A stretch of 64,000 nucleotides of DNA from Syntrophotalea acetylenica. GTDB lineage: Bacteria; Desulfobacterota; Desulfuromonadia; Desulfuromonadales; Syntrophotaleaceae. Below are positions 52,549 to 60,428 of the stretch, piece by piece. The notes under the pieces were generated by a model. That model did no database searches, was not told the DNA's origin, and was given only the letters and a program-made list of their open reading frames with translations. Position 1 is the stretch's first letter, and every line of letters begins with the position of its first letter. The translations under genes and the position numbers were made by a program. The stretch covers positions 558,001 through 622,000 of the forward strand of contig NZ_CP015455.1 in NCBI RefSeq assembly GCF_001888165.1, in the 5' to 3' direction.

Positions 52549-53335
52549 CGTCGGCTCCCATATCGCCACCCAGGTTCTGGATGATGGTTTTGATTTCCGT
52601 GGCCAGCATCTCGAATCTTTTGGCTTCCGGAGGGCAGCGCCCCTGCAGGAATGCCACGGGCAGGCCTTTTTCGCTGGCAAGATGAAAAATATCGGTTCGC
52701 GGTATGTAGGTTTCCAGAACCCCGTGCAGGGATGACCATGCCGTGCTCATGATGTTGAAGGAAACGTCCTTCTGCAGCTGAACCATGACTGCCAGGATGC
52801 CGATCAGGTGCAGTCTCCGGTTTTCGTTTTCCCTGATGTGCTGAAGGACATGCAACGTCTGGGAGATGGCACGCAATGCCAGAGGCTCCGCCTGCAACGG
52901 GAGCAGCGCATGTGTGCTTGATGCCAATGCGGCGCGCGTGACGGACCCAAGGCCGGACGGTGTGTCGACGATGATGTAGCGGAATTCCGCATCCACTTCG
53001 GCGATAATGTTCTGCAAGGCATCGGAGCAGCGCAGGACATTTTCGTAAATATCGATGTCCAGGGGATCCAGCCGGCCTCTTGGCAGAATCGACAGCTGCG
53101 GCAGCCGGGTTTGAAGCATGACCTCGTTCAGTGGCGCTTCATCCACGATATGTTCCGCCAGCCCGCGCCAGTCGGTATCGTTGCGTGCCAGGGAAAAGCC
53201 GATGGCGCCCAGGGGATCAAGGTCCAACAGCAGGGTGCGCTCCCCCGATTCCGCCAGGGCAACGGCCAGGTTCAAGGCGACCGTGGTCTTGCCTGTGCCG
53301 CCTTTGGAGCTGACGATGGAAATCGTATTTGCCAT
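52520..53335 (-). CDS. ParA/MinD-family ATPase
   Basis: A 271-aa ATPase with the deviant Walker A motif SSKGGTGKTT (signature K11, K16), LLLDLDPLGAIGFSLA and the Walker B-like YIIVDTPSGLG. It is a chromosomal, non-partitioning relative: no parB and no parS-like repeats are nearby. Such proteins position or switch protein assemblies on the membrane or nucleoid. It is the fifth gene of the six-gene operon and overlaps the roadblock-like gene. Confidence 0.87.
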   Translation of the reverse strand: MANTISIVSSKGGTGKTTVALNLAVALAESGERTLLLDLDPLGAIGFSLARNDTDWRGLAEHIVDEAPLNEVMLQTRLPQLSILPRGRLDPLDIDIYENVLRCSDALQNIIAEVDAEFRYIIVDTPSGLGSVTRAALASSTHALLPLQAEPLALRAISQTLHVLQHIRENENRRLHLIGILAVMVQLQKDVSFNIMSTAWSSLHGVLETYIPRTDIFHLASEKGLPVAFLQGRCPPEAKRFEMLATEIKTIIQNLGGDMGADDERPQRELI

Positions 53336-53374
53336 TTTTTCACCACATGTCCGCCGGATCGGGCCGGCCGGTTG

Positions 53375-53953
53375 TTATTTCCTGGTGACGATGAATTCTC
53401 CGAAGGAATCGCCCGCTTCCAGGCCCTTGGTCTGCTTGCAGACAAAGGTATTCATGCCGTCAGGGTACGGATCGGCGTAGGCCAGTTCGAAAAATGCCTG
53501 GTTCAGTCCGCGCAGCATGTAGGCGCGCAATCCTGCCCCCGGACTGTCCGCTTCGTAATAATCGAAAGCCCGGACAATCATCCGCTGACCTTCCTTAAGT
53601 TGCACTATACCCGACTTGGCCCATCCCCAGGCGGTGAAAGCGGCAAACGCCCCTCGCAGGATATCTTTTTCTCCTTCGGTGACCATCGGCATCACCACTT
53701 CGCTGAAAATCTCCGAGGTGATGATTCCGCAACCTGTGTGATAGCCGCATTCGTAGGCAGCCCTGACCAGTCCCGCTTCGACTTCTTCCTTGCGTTCCGG
53801 GGCGGCGGCGAGCAATCTTTCCGTCAGGCTGTTCAGCAATGCCACCGGCAACAGGTTGACCAGGACTTCGTATTCGGGGATCAGACCCTGTTCGTTGCTC
53901 TGCACGTTAACCTTGGCCAAAGCCTTGACCACATCGTTTCGCATGACCGTCAT
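53375..53953 (-). CDS. V4R-like protein A
   Basis: A 192-aa protein. The C-terminal half (GIVQLKEGQRMIVRAFDYYEAD ... LEAGDSFGEFIVTR) resembles the V4R (4-vinyl reductase) small-molecule binding fold, whose end usually carries a C/D-x-G-x-C/F-type turn. The first half is helical. It resembles the neighbouring V4R-like protein B in general layout, suggesting a duplicated pair. The ATG at 53953 has an AGGAG site about 10 nt away. Confidence 0.55.
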   Translation of the reverse strand: MTVMRNDVVKALAKVNVQSNEQGLIPEYEVLVNLLPVALLNSLTERLLAAAPERKEEVEAGLVRAAYECGYHTGCGIITSEIFSEVVMPMVTEGEKDILRGAFAAFTAWGWAKSGIVQLKEGQRMIVRAFDYYEADSPGAGLRAYMLRGLNQAFFELAYADPYPDGMNTFVCKQTKGLEAGDSFGEFIVTRK

Positions 53954-53972
53954 AATAATGGATTCTCCTTGT

Positions 53973-54488
53973 TCAGGCCGCCTCAACGGTGAAGACGCTT
54001 TGCTGTTCGCCGGTAACCATGCCCTGGAGTTCGGTGACCTTGTAACCGCGGGCGGGACGTTCGAAAAGGGCACCAAACACGGCTGCGACATACCCACGGG
54101 TGAAATGATTTATCGGCTTATGGTATTCGCCCCACTTCATGAGCCATCCTTCGTCTATGTGGGATCGGAGCAGACATGCTTCTCCGGATTGCGCGGTGCC
54201 GCTGATGGTTATTTTGCCCAGGCCGAAAGCGGAAAAGTAACCGGTGCATATCTCCTGCTTTTCCTGGATGTCGGAGATGCCGTTTTTCTGGAAATAGTCA
54301 TCGAACATGACGCGCATGGCATCCTCCACCGCATCGGCCAGGATCTGCGGGCCACCGACATCGTCCAGATCCTCGGCCAGCTTGGTGACCAGGGTAAGGT
54401 AATGGTGGCTGTGCATGACAACCGGGTGGCCGTTGAGAGAGTGGCGGTAGGTATCTGGAGCAAGGGTGAAATCGAGCTTGAGCGGCAT
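53973..54488 (-). CDS. V4R-like protein B
   Basis: A 171-aa protein that ends HFTRGYVAAVFGALFERP ... LQGMVTGEQQSVFTVE, the pattern of a V4R domain: helix with GYV, then a strand pair. The central part GLGKITISGTAQSGEACLLRSH could be the binding face. It follows the DUF4388-roadblock gene by 9 nt. I assign the fold from pattern only; the ligand is unknown. Confidence 0.55.
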   Translation of the reverse strand: MPLKLDFTLAPDTYRHSLNGHPVVMHSHHYLTLVTKLAEDLDDVGGPQILADAVEDAMRVMFDDYFQKNGISDIQEKQEICTGYFSAFGLGKITISGTAQSGEACLLRSHIDEGWLMKWGEYHKPINHFTRGYVAAVFGALFERPARGYKVTELQGMVTGEQQSVFTVEAA

Positions 54489-54497
54489 GGGTCCCTC

Positions 54498-55274
54498 CTA
54501 GAATGACAATCCGAGTTCCTGGAACAGCTTTTTGGTTTTGTGGCGGATGATGCCCAGACTGGAAGCATCCGGAGTGACTATCGCGGCGACGGCATCGCCG
54601 ACCGGTCTGCACATGATGACAGCACGGCCATATTCGATGAACATGTCCTGATAGCAACTGATGTTGAGTTCGCTCCCCATTTCCTCGATGCCATTGATGG
54701 CATGTGCGAGGGAAGCGCCAAGCTCGTCGATATTGATGCGCGCGCTGCTGCCCGCCGATTCGATGACAAAACCGTCGCGGCCCACGACAACCACGGCATC
54801 GATGCCGGGAATCGTCAGCAGATCGTTCATGACATCCGTCGATTCTCTCGTTGTTTGTTCCATGGATGTACTCCCTTCTTCAGACGCGGATGCGTAGTTG
54901 TGCACGGAATCGCCGCCACGGTTATCCAGACGCACAATGGCTTCGAGGATAGCGTGCTGAACGGGCAGGCCGATGGTCGTTTCCAGGGGGGCGATTCCAG
55001 GCAGGTAATAAAAGGTTCCCCGTTTCCAGTCGAGCAGGGCGGCGATGCCGTCGAGCCCGGTTTTTTCTCCGGCCCGCGCCGAAAGGATTTCCCCTTTGGC
55101 GAAATAGATCATCCCCTCGTCATTTTCCGGATCGCGCATGACGCGAATCGCACCGCTTCTGGAGCTTGCCGCCAGAAACTGCAACAGGTCGGATATCGTG
55201 GTTACCGAAAGGTCGCCGTGCAGGCTCTTGTCATCGGAACCTCCGGCAAGAGTCAAGCTATCGGAAGCTGTCAT
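54498..55274 (-). CDS. DUF4388 plus roadblock/LC7 protein
   Basis: A 258-aa two-domain protein. Residues 18-115 match DUF4388/PatA N-terminal (LHGDLSVTTISDLLQFLAASSRSGAIRV, MIYFAKGEILSARAG, WKRGTFYYLPG). Residues 145-255 are a roadblock/LC7 domain (LLTIPGIDAVVVVGRDGFVIESAG). In other bacteria such proteins regulate small GTPases of the MglA type or other switches. No GTPase gene is in the window; the ParA-like ATPase may be the partner (inference). Confidence 0.8.
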   Translation of the reverse strand: MTASDSLTLAGGSDDKSLHGDLSVTTISDLLQFLAASSRSGAIRVMRDPENDEGMIYFAKGEILSARAGEKTGLDGIAALLDWKRGTFYYLPGIAPLETTIGLPVQHAILEAIVRLDNRGGDSVHNYASASEEGSTSMEQTTRESTDVMNDLLTIPGIDAVVVVGRDGFVIESAGSSARINIDELGASLAHAINGIEEMGSELNISCYQDMFIEYGRAVIMCRPVGDAVAAIVTPDASSLGIIRHKTKKLFQELGLSF

Positions 55275-55339
55275 GGAAAATCCCTCCTTGCTATAAGGGA
55301 AGCATCGGTACTGGCTTTGGCAAAAACCGGCTCCGGATA

Positions 55340-56683
55340 TTATCCGAATACCAGCATGGTCGCTGTCTGATTGATATGTCCGATGTATTGCTCGCCATAG
55401 GTGCTGAAACCGGCAGTCGGGATGCCTTCAAACAGTTTGCCGTAGGCGTCGGTCAGGTTCTGCTGGCGCAGATCGAGGGTGCGGAGGATGCAGTCGAAGT
55501 CGAGGATCCCGGAAATGCGGCCAAGTTTTTGGCGGGCTTCGGCAATGGCCCGCGCGGTGTCCCCGAGCATGTCGGCGGATTCCAGCAGGGACAGTTCCAT
55601 GTCTTCCTTGATGCTGCAATAAAAGTACATGGAGTCGCCCTGGATGCGTTGCGGGCTGCGTACGAACGGCTCGCCTTGAACGATGAGACCGACCGGATGG
55701 CGCATGAAGCATTGACTGATCCTGTCGCTGGATACCCCGACTGCTTCGGCGTAAGCCTCGATTGCCGGCCGGTCGTTGAACTGCAGGACTTCTCGGCGCG
55801 ATTCGTTGGCTTTGGAGACCCTGAGGGTTTTTCCCAGAAGACGGAAACTCTGGGTTTTGACAAAGGAAAAATCAACGCTTGGTTTGAGCAGGGCCAGCAG
55901 CGCGGCATTTTTGTAGGCATGACCGTTGGCGTAGACGTAGGTTCCGGAAAATTGCAGATCGTCGCCCGCCGATCCGCCGATAAAGGGGACATTGGTCAAA
56001 TCGCCGAGAGTTTCCATCAGGGTTTCTTCCATGCCTGTCAGACCGTCGATCAGCAGAATGCCGACATGGCGCGCCGGGTCCATCGCTGAAAGCGGTTGCC
56101 CGAAGTGGGCATCGAAGCAGGCCACGGCCTGTTGAATGGCATTTGGGTCGCCGAGATTCCTGACAACCTCGATTTTGAAATCCTGAAGCATGTCGGTGGA
56201 GAAGGCCATCGCCACGATCGCGTCCGAAAGCATTTGGCCGCTGGTGATTTCGCCGGCGGTGGAACAACCGAAGACCTGCGCGCCGGGAAACGCCTCCTGC
56301 ATATAAAGCGACACGGTTTCCGGCGCATGTTTCATTGCGGCGAAGAAAATCACCAGGCGGGGGGATGCCGGCGCGAGCTGTTTTCGTAGGTCCCGCACGC
56401 AATCGGCGGTGTCCGGGTGGGTGGAAAACCCGGTACGTATCTTCCCGTTGGCGGATGCCGGCCGGATCGCACCGGTTTGCGGGGGGCCGGCCGGAGCGAA
56501 GGATCTCATCATGCTTTCGAGTTTGGCGATGATCGCGGGATCGTCCGGTGAATCGGCGGAGAACCTGGCCGGATTGATGCCTTTGAGGATCATTTTGGTT
56601 TTGATCACGCGTGCGAGCATGGGATTGTTGCTTGCGTTTTGCTCAAGAATGGAATGGATCATTTTTTGAATTTTTCCTGCCAT
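55340..56683 (-). CDS. FIST-domain sensory protein
   Basis: A 447-aa soluble protein with FIST N (about residues 100-290: LVIFFAAMKHAPETVSLY, VFGCSTAGEITSG, IGGSAGDDLQF) and FIST C (about 300-440: GVSSDRISQCFMRHPVG, FEGIPTAGFSTYGEQYIG). FIST domains are predicted to bind small ligands, possibly amino acids. The first 95 residues are a helical region of unknown role. It is the first gene of the operon and likely its input sensor. Confidence 0.87.
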   Translation of the reverse strand: MAGKIQKMIHSILEQNASNNPMLARVIKTKMILKGINPARFSADSPDDPAIIAKLESMMRSFAPAGPPQTGAIRPASANGKIRTGFSTHPDTADCVRDLRKQLAPASPRLVIFFAAMKHAPETVSLYMQEAFPGAQVFGCSTAGEITSGQMLSDAIVAMAFSTDMLQDFKIEVVRNLGDPNAIQQAVACFDAHFGQPLSAMDPARHVGILLIDGLTGMEETLMETLGDLTNVPFIGGSAGDDLQFSGTYVYANGHAYKNAALLALLKPSVDFSFVKTQSFRLLGKTLRVSKANESRREVLQFNDRPAIEAYAEAVGVSSDRISQCFMRHPVGLIVQGEPFVRSPQRIQGDSMYFYCSIKEDMELSLLESADMLGDTARAIAEARQKLGRISGILDFDCILRTLDLRQQNLTDAYGKLFEGIPTAGFSTYGEQYIGHINQTATMLVFG

Positions 56684-56920
56684 GAAACGCCTCCTTATAA
56701 AGGTATGCTTTTCATAAAGCCTTGTTAAACAAGTATGTTGCGGCGCTGACGAAAAAACGCAGGGCTGGTCCTTTTGAACGGTGCAGGGAAACGCTGCGGA
56801 AACTGCCGCATGCTGATTTTAAGACAATGTTTTATCGTTAATATATTAAATTAAAGGTTTGTGTCAATAGATTAAATAGTTTTCTAAATAAAAACTATGA
56901 ATTAGGGTGTTCCGCTGGAC

Positions 56921-57520
56921 TCAGTGTAAAATGCCAGGATGGGAGATTGGGACGGGATGAAAAAACAGTTGCGTTTCCATCATGAAGGCGGAGAAATCGG
57001 CTTCGAGCCCCTGTCGATGGCGCATCAGCTGCTTGGTGCCATCGGCCAGCAGATTGGCGCGGCTCAGGCGACGGGAGAGGCGTTGCAGGATGATTTCAAT
57101 GTGGTCGAGATGGCGTAACGACACCAGCCAGTTTGCGGCCAGCATGCGTGGCAGCTGCCTGCGCAGGGCGTTCGGCAGGAGGTTGGGGTTGTCCTTTACC
57201 AGGCGGTAAATGGATGCGGCAAACTGTTCAAGGGGCTGGGGGTGATAGATTCGCCAGTTTTGTGCCAGGAAATGATCGTAGGCAATGTCGACCAGAATGC
57301 CGCGGCAAAGCCCGAGGTCCGGGTTCAATCGCTGCTTGCTGCGCCGAAAGGCGGCAGAAGTCTGAGCAAAACTGTCGAGTCTGCGATGGTGGATGATGCC
57401 CTGAAGGACGCCCGCCGGCAGATTCCGGTCGAGGCGTCCCTTGATGTAGTCACCGATCAGGGCCCCCAGGCGCGCGTCGGGAAGCGGATCAACCAGGTAA
57501 AGGTGCAAAAGATGGTTCAC
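56921..57520 (-). CDS. acpH: Acyl-carrier-protein phosphodiesterase
   Basis: A 199-aa HD-type metal enzyme removing phosphopantetheine from ACP. MNHLLHLYLVDPLPDARLGALIGDYIKGR, IIHHRRLDSFAQTSAAF (HxxxD) and GILVDIAYDHFLAQNW (DxxxDH) are the AcpH hallmarks. It lies upstream of the peptidase gene on the same strand but is separated by 47 nt from it. Confidence 0.9.
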   Translation of the reverse strand: MNHLLHLYLVDPLPDARLGALIGDYIKGRLDRNLPAGVLQGIIHHRRLDSFAQTSAAFRRSKQRLNPDLGLCRGILVDIAYDHFLAQNWRIYHPQPLEQFAASIYRLVKDNPNLLPNALRRQLPRMLAANWLVSLRHLDHIEIILQRLSRRLSRANLLADGTKQLMRHRQGLEADFSAFMMETQLFFHPVPISHPGILH

Positions 57521-57567
57521 GCTGTCTTTCCGTTTTATTCATGCATTTCCGAGGACAGCAGCAGGCT

Positions 57568-58907
57568 TTAATTGGTACGCAGCAAATCTGCTTCGAGGCC
57601 GGAGTGGTGATTACCGACCAGCGCAGCGGTTTGTACCGGCTGACTGCCTTCCAGGCGGGCGGTCAACTGTGCGACGGTCCGTTTGAAGTCCGGCAGGTGC
57701 TGAGCCGATACCGGTGCCGATGGCGGTGTTTTGATCTTGAGCGGATTCAGCGCCACGCCGTTTTTATACATGCGGAAGTCAAGGTGCGGACCGGTGGAAA
57801 GGCCGGTCGTGCCGACATAGCCGATCACTTGTCCCTGCCTGACTTTTACCCCTCTTTTGATGCCGCGGCCGAAGCGGCTCATATGGTTGTACATGGTCTC
57901 CCATCCGCCAGGGTGGCGAACCTTGACACAATTGCCGTTGTAGCGTTTGAAGGCGGCAAAGGTTACCGTGCCGTCTCCCACGGTTTTTATGGGGGTGCCG
58001 GTCGGCGCCGCATAGTCGATGGCCGGGTGGGGGCGTACTTTTTTGGTGATCGGGTGCCGCCGACGCATGTTGAATCCTGAGGAGATGCGGGAGAACGACA
58101 GCGGTGCCTTCAAAAAGGCTTTGCGCAGGCTGCGCCCGTTTTCGTCGTAATAGGCCGCCGGTTGATTTCCGTCCTTGAAAAGGTAGGCGCTGTAGGGTTG
58201 CCCCTGATTGGTGAACCGGGCCGCGAGAATGCGGCCGTAGCCGGCCGGAGTGCCTTCGCGGAAGCGTTTTTCCACCAGAGCCTCAAACGCGTCGCCTGGC
58301 TGGATGTCGCGGATGAAGTCGATGTCCCAGGCAAAGATGTCGGCCAGGGATATGGCGAGAACCTCATTCTCGCCGCTTTGAACGATCGATCCGAAAAGGC
58401 TCGAGTCGATGACGCCGGTGACCAGGTCGGTGATAACCTCGTATTCGATGGGTATCTTCCGGGCTACGAAACTGCCGCCCTCCCGGCAAACCACAAGCTG
58501 ATCCTCGCGGTCGATATCGTAAGTGAAACTTATGAATTTGCCGTCGGCAAGGCGCAGCGCGTAGGATTGTCCGGCGGTCAGTCGGGACAAGGGAAAAACC
58601 GGCTTGGTTGCCTGGTTGAGTATGTGAATCTGCTGCGGAGTGAAGATGTCGGCAAGCAGCGACGTGATGGTGTCCCCGGGCTGGATGACGCCCTTGACGG
58701 TTTTTTGCGCAATGACCCGAGTCTGCTCGTTCGCGGTCCTGGCAGCCTGCTCCCCGTTGCTGGTCTGCCGGTTAGAACCGGTTGCGCCGAACCAGAGGCC
58801 GCCGAGAAGGCCGGCAACGACCCCCCCCACAGGAGCGCTTTTTTAGTTGTGAAACGGTTGGTTTTCAGTTTCGGGAAACGTCGTGGTGGTTGAATATCAT
58901 GCAACAT
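57568..58907 (-). pseudogene. M23-family peptidase, frameshifted near the N-terminus
   Basis: The main frame (57568-58830) encodes a LysM/OapA-like region and an M23 lysostaphin-type endopeptidase: HPAIDYAAPTGTPI (HxxxD), YNHMSRFG and GPHLDFRMYKNG (HxD). It is a cell-wall amidase/endopeptidase like MepM. The N-terminal anchor helix begins in another frame, MLHDIQPPRRFPKLKTNRF at 58907, and joins after ALLWGG. One more base in the run of eight at 58821-58828 fuses them. The break is either a recent mutation or a base-call error. Confidence 0.82.
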
Positions 58908-59173
58908 GTCACTCTCTTTGGTTTTGTTTTGCTCGGGATGGTGGAGGGGCCGCCGATGCAGTGCATCCATGGCCCGGCCAGAATCACATGGCATGCTAAC
59001 AGGTTCTGCACATCGTTGTCCAGAAATTCGACAGCAAGCAGGAAGAAGTGCAAGGCCGTTGCCAAAATTTGGCCAATGGTCTATTTATGTAAACGGGCGA
59101 TTTGCAGGCTGCCGGGAGAGTTTCCTGTCCGGCCTGCGCGGTTGCTGACTCCATCGAAGGCAGGGACATGGTC

Positions 59174-60310
59174 ATGGTGAATGTGGAACGTTTGAAAAAG
59201 GAATTTGCGCGGCAGGCCGGCATTGCCAGTCCGTCTTTTCGGGAAGGGGAGATTTCCAGGTATCTGGTCGAACGCTTTCGCAGCCTGGGAATGTCGGTTG
59301 TCATGGACGATGCCGGAAGCGCCATCGGCAGTGAGAGCGGCAATATTATCGCCAGGTTGCCGGCCAGCGGCAAGGATTGTGAACCATTGCTGCTGTCGGC
59401 GCACATGGATACGGTGGTGCCGGCCGACGGGGTGCGCCCGGTATTGGTCGACGGCATTTTCCGAAGCGCCGGCGATACTGTTCTCGGTGCGGACGACAAG
59501 GCCGGTCTGGCCGAGATCGTCGAGGCTCTGGAAATCGTGAAGGAGCAGGGCGTCCCTCATGGCATCATCGAGGTCGTTGTAACCGTGTGTGAGGAAAAAG
59601 GGTTGCTCGGCGCCAAGCATCTTGACTACTCCAAGGTCGTCTCGCGGCGCGGACTGGCTCTCGACACTTCCGGGACCGACAGGGTCATCAACACCGCTCC
59701 GGCTGCCAACAAAATGCGTTTTGTTATCACCGGGCGCGAATCCCATGCCGGCATTGATCCGGAAAAGGGAGTGTCGGCGATTGTTGCCGCCGCCACAGGG
59801 ATTGCGGCGATGCGCCTGGGGCGCATCGATTATGAAACCACCGCCAATATCGGCACCATCCAGGGTGGGTCGGCGACTAATATCATTCCACGGCAAGTTG
59901 TTCTCGAAGGCGAGGCGCGCAGCCACGACCCCGCCAAACTTCAGACCCAGACGGAGCATATGCTGGCATGCTTGCGGGATGCGGCACAGGCGTCCGCGCG
60001 CAGTATCGGCGGGGAGCAGGTTTCCGTGTCTGTCGAGACGCAGATCGTGAGCGATTATCCCTGTATGGCGGTGTCGCCGGATGCGGACATTCTACAACTT
60101 GTGGAAAGGGCGGCCAGACAGCTGGATCGCGTGGTGGCGTTGTGCGATGGCGGTGGGGGCAGCGATGCCAATATCTTCAACGCACATGGCATCGAGACGG
60201 TCATTATCGGCACCGGTATGACCGATGTGCATACCGTCGCCGAATCGGTGCATGTAGCCGACATGGTAAGGGTGACCGAATTGCTGGTCGAAATTATTCG
60301 TCTGGCATGA
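59174..60310 (+). CDS. M20-family metallopeptidase (PepT-like)
   Basis: A 378-aa dizinc peptidase. Motifs: LLLSAHMDTVVPADG (HxD), VLGADDKAGLAEIVEAL (DD), VVTVCEEKGLLGAKHLD (catalytic EE), LALDTSG, and HTVAESVHVADM at the C-terminus. The lid domain contains NKMRFVITGRESHAG. It probably cleaves small peptides or an N-acyl amino acid. ATG 59174 is preferred over 59168 for spacing to AGGGA. Confidence 0.85.
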   Translation: MVNVERLKKEFARQAGIASPSFREGEISRYLVERFRSLGMSVVMDDAGSAIGSESGNIIARLPASGKDCEPLLLSAHMDTVVPADGVRPVLVDGIFRSAGDTVLGADDKAGLAEIVEALEIVKEQGVPHGIIEVVVTVCEEKGLLGAKHLDYSKVVSRRGLALDTSGTDRVINTAPAANKMRFVITGRESHAGIDPEKGVSAIVAAATGIAAMRLGRIDYETTANIGTIQGGSATNIIPRQVVLEGEARSHDPAKLQTQTEHMLACLRDAAQASARSIGGEQVSVSVETQIVSDYPCMAVSPDADILQLVERAARQLDRVVALCDGGGGSDANIFNAHGIETVIIGTGMTDVHTVAESVHVADMVRVTELLVEIIRLA

Positions 60311-60428
60311 TGACCGGCAATTGCGACAACAGACCGGCAGCAGCCTTTCCGGTTTCTTTTCGGCAGAAAAGCCCGCCTTGTGTAAAACCGTTGTTTCACC
60401 TGTTCATTGCGCATAATCCTCATCTGCT

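Noticed and set aside
52520-53335. ParA-like gene as a sign of a plasmid or replication origin
   Set aside because: No parB, no parS-like repeats and no replication genes nearby; it is embedded in a signalling operon.
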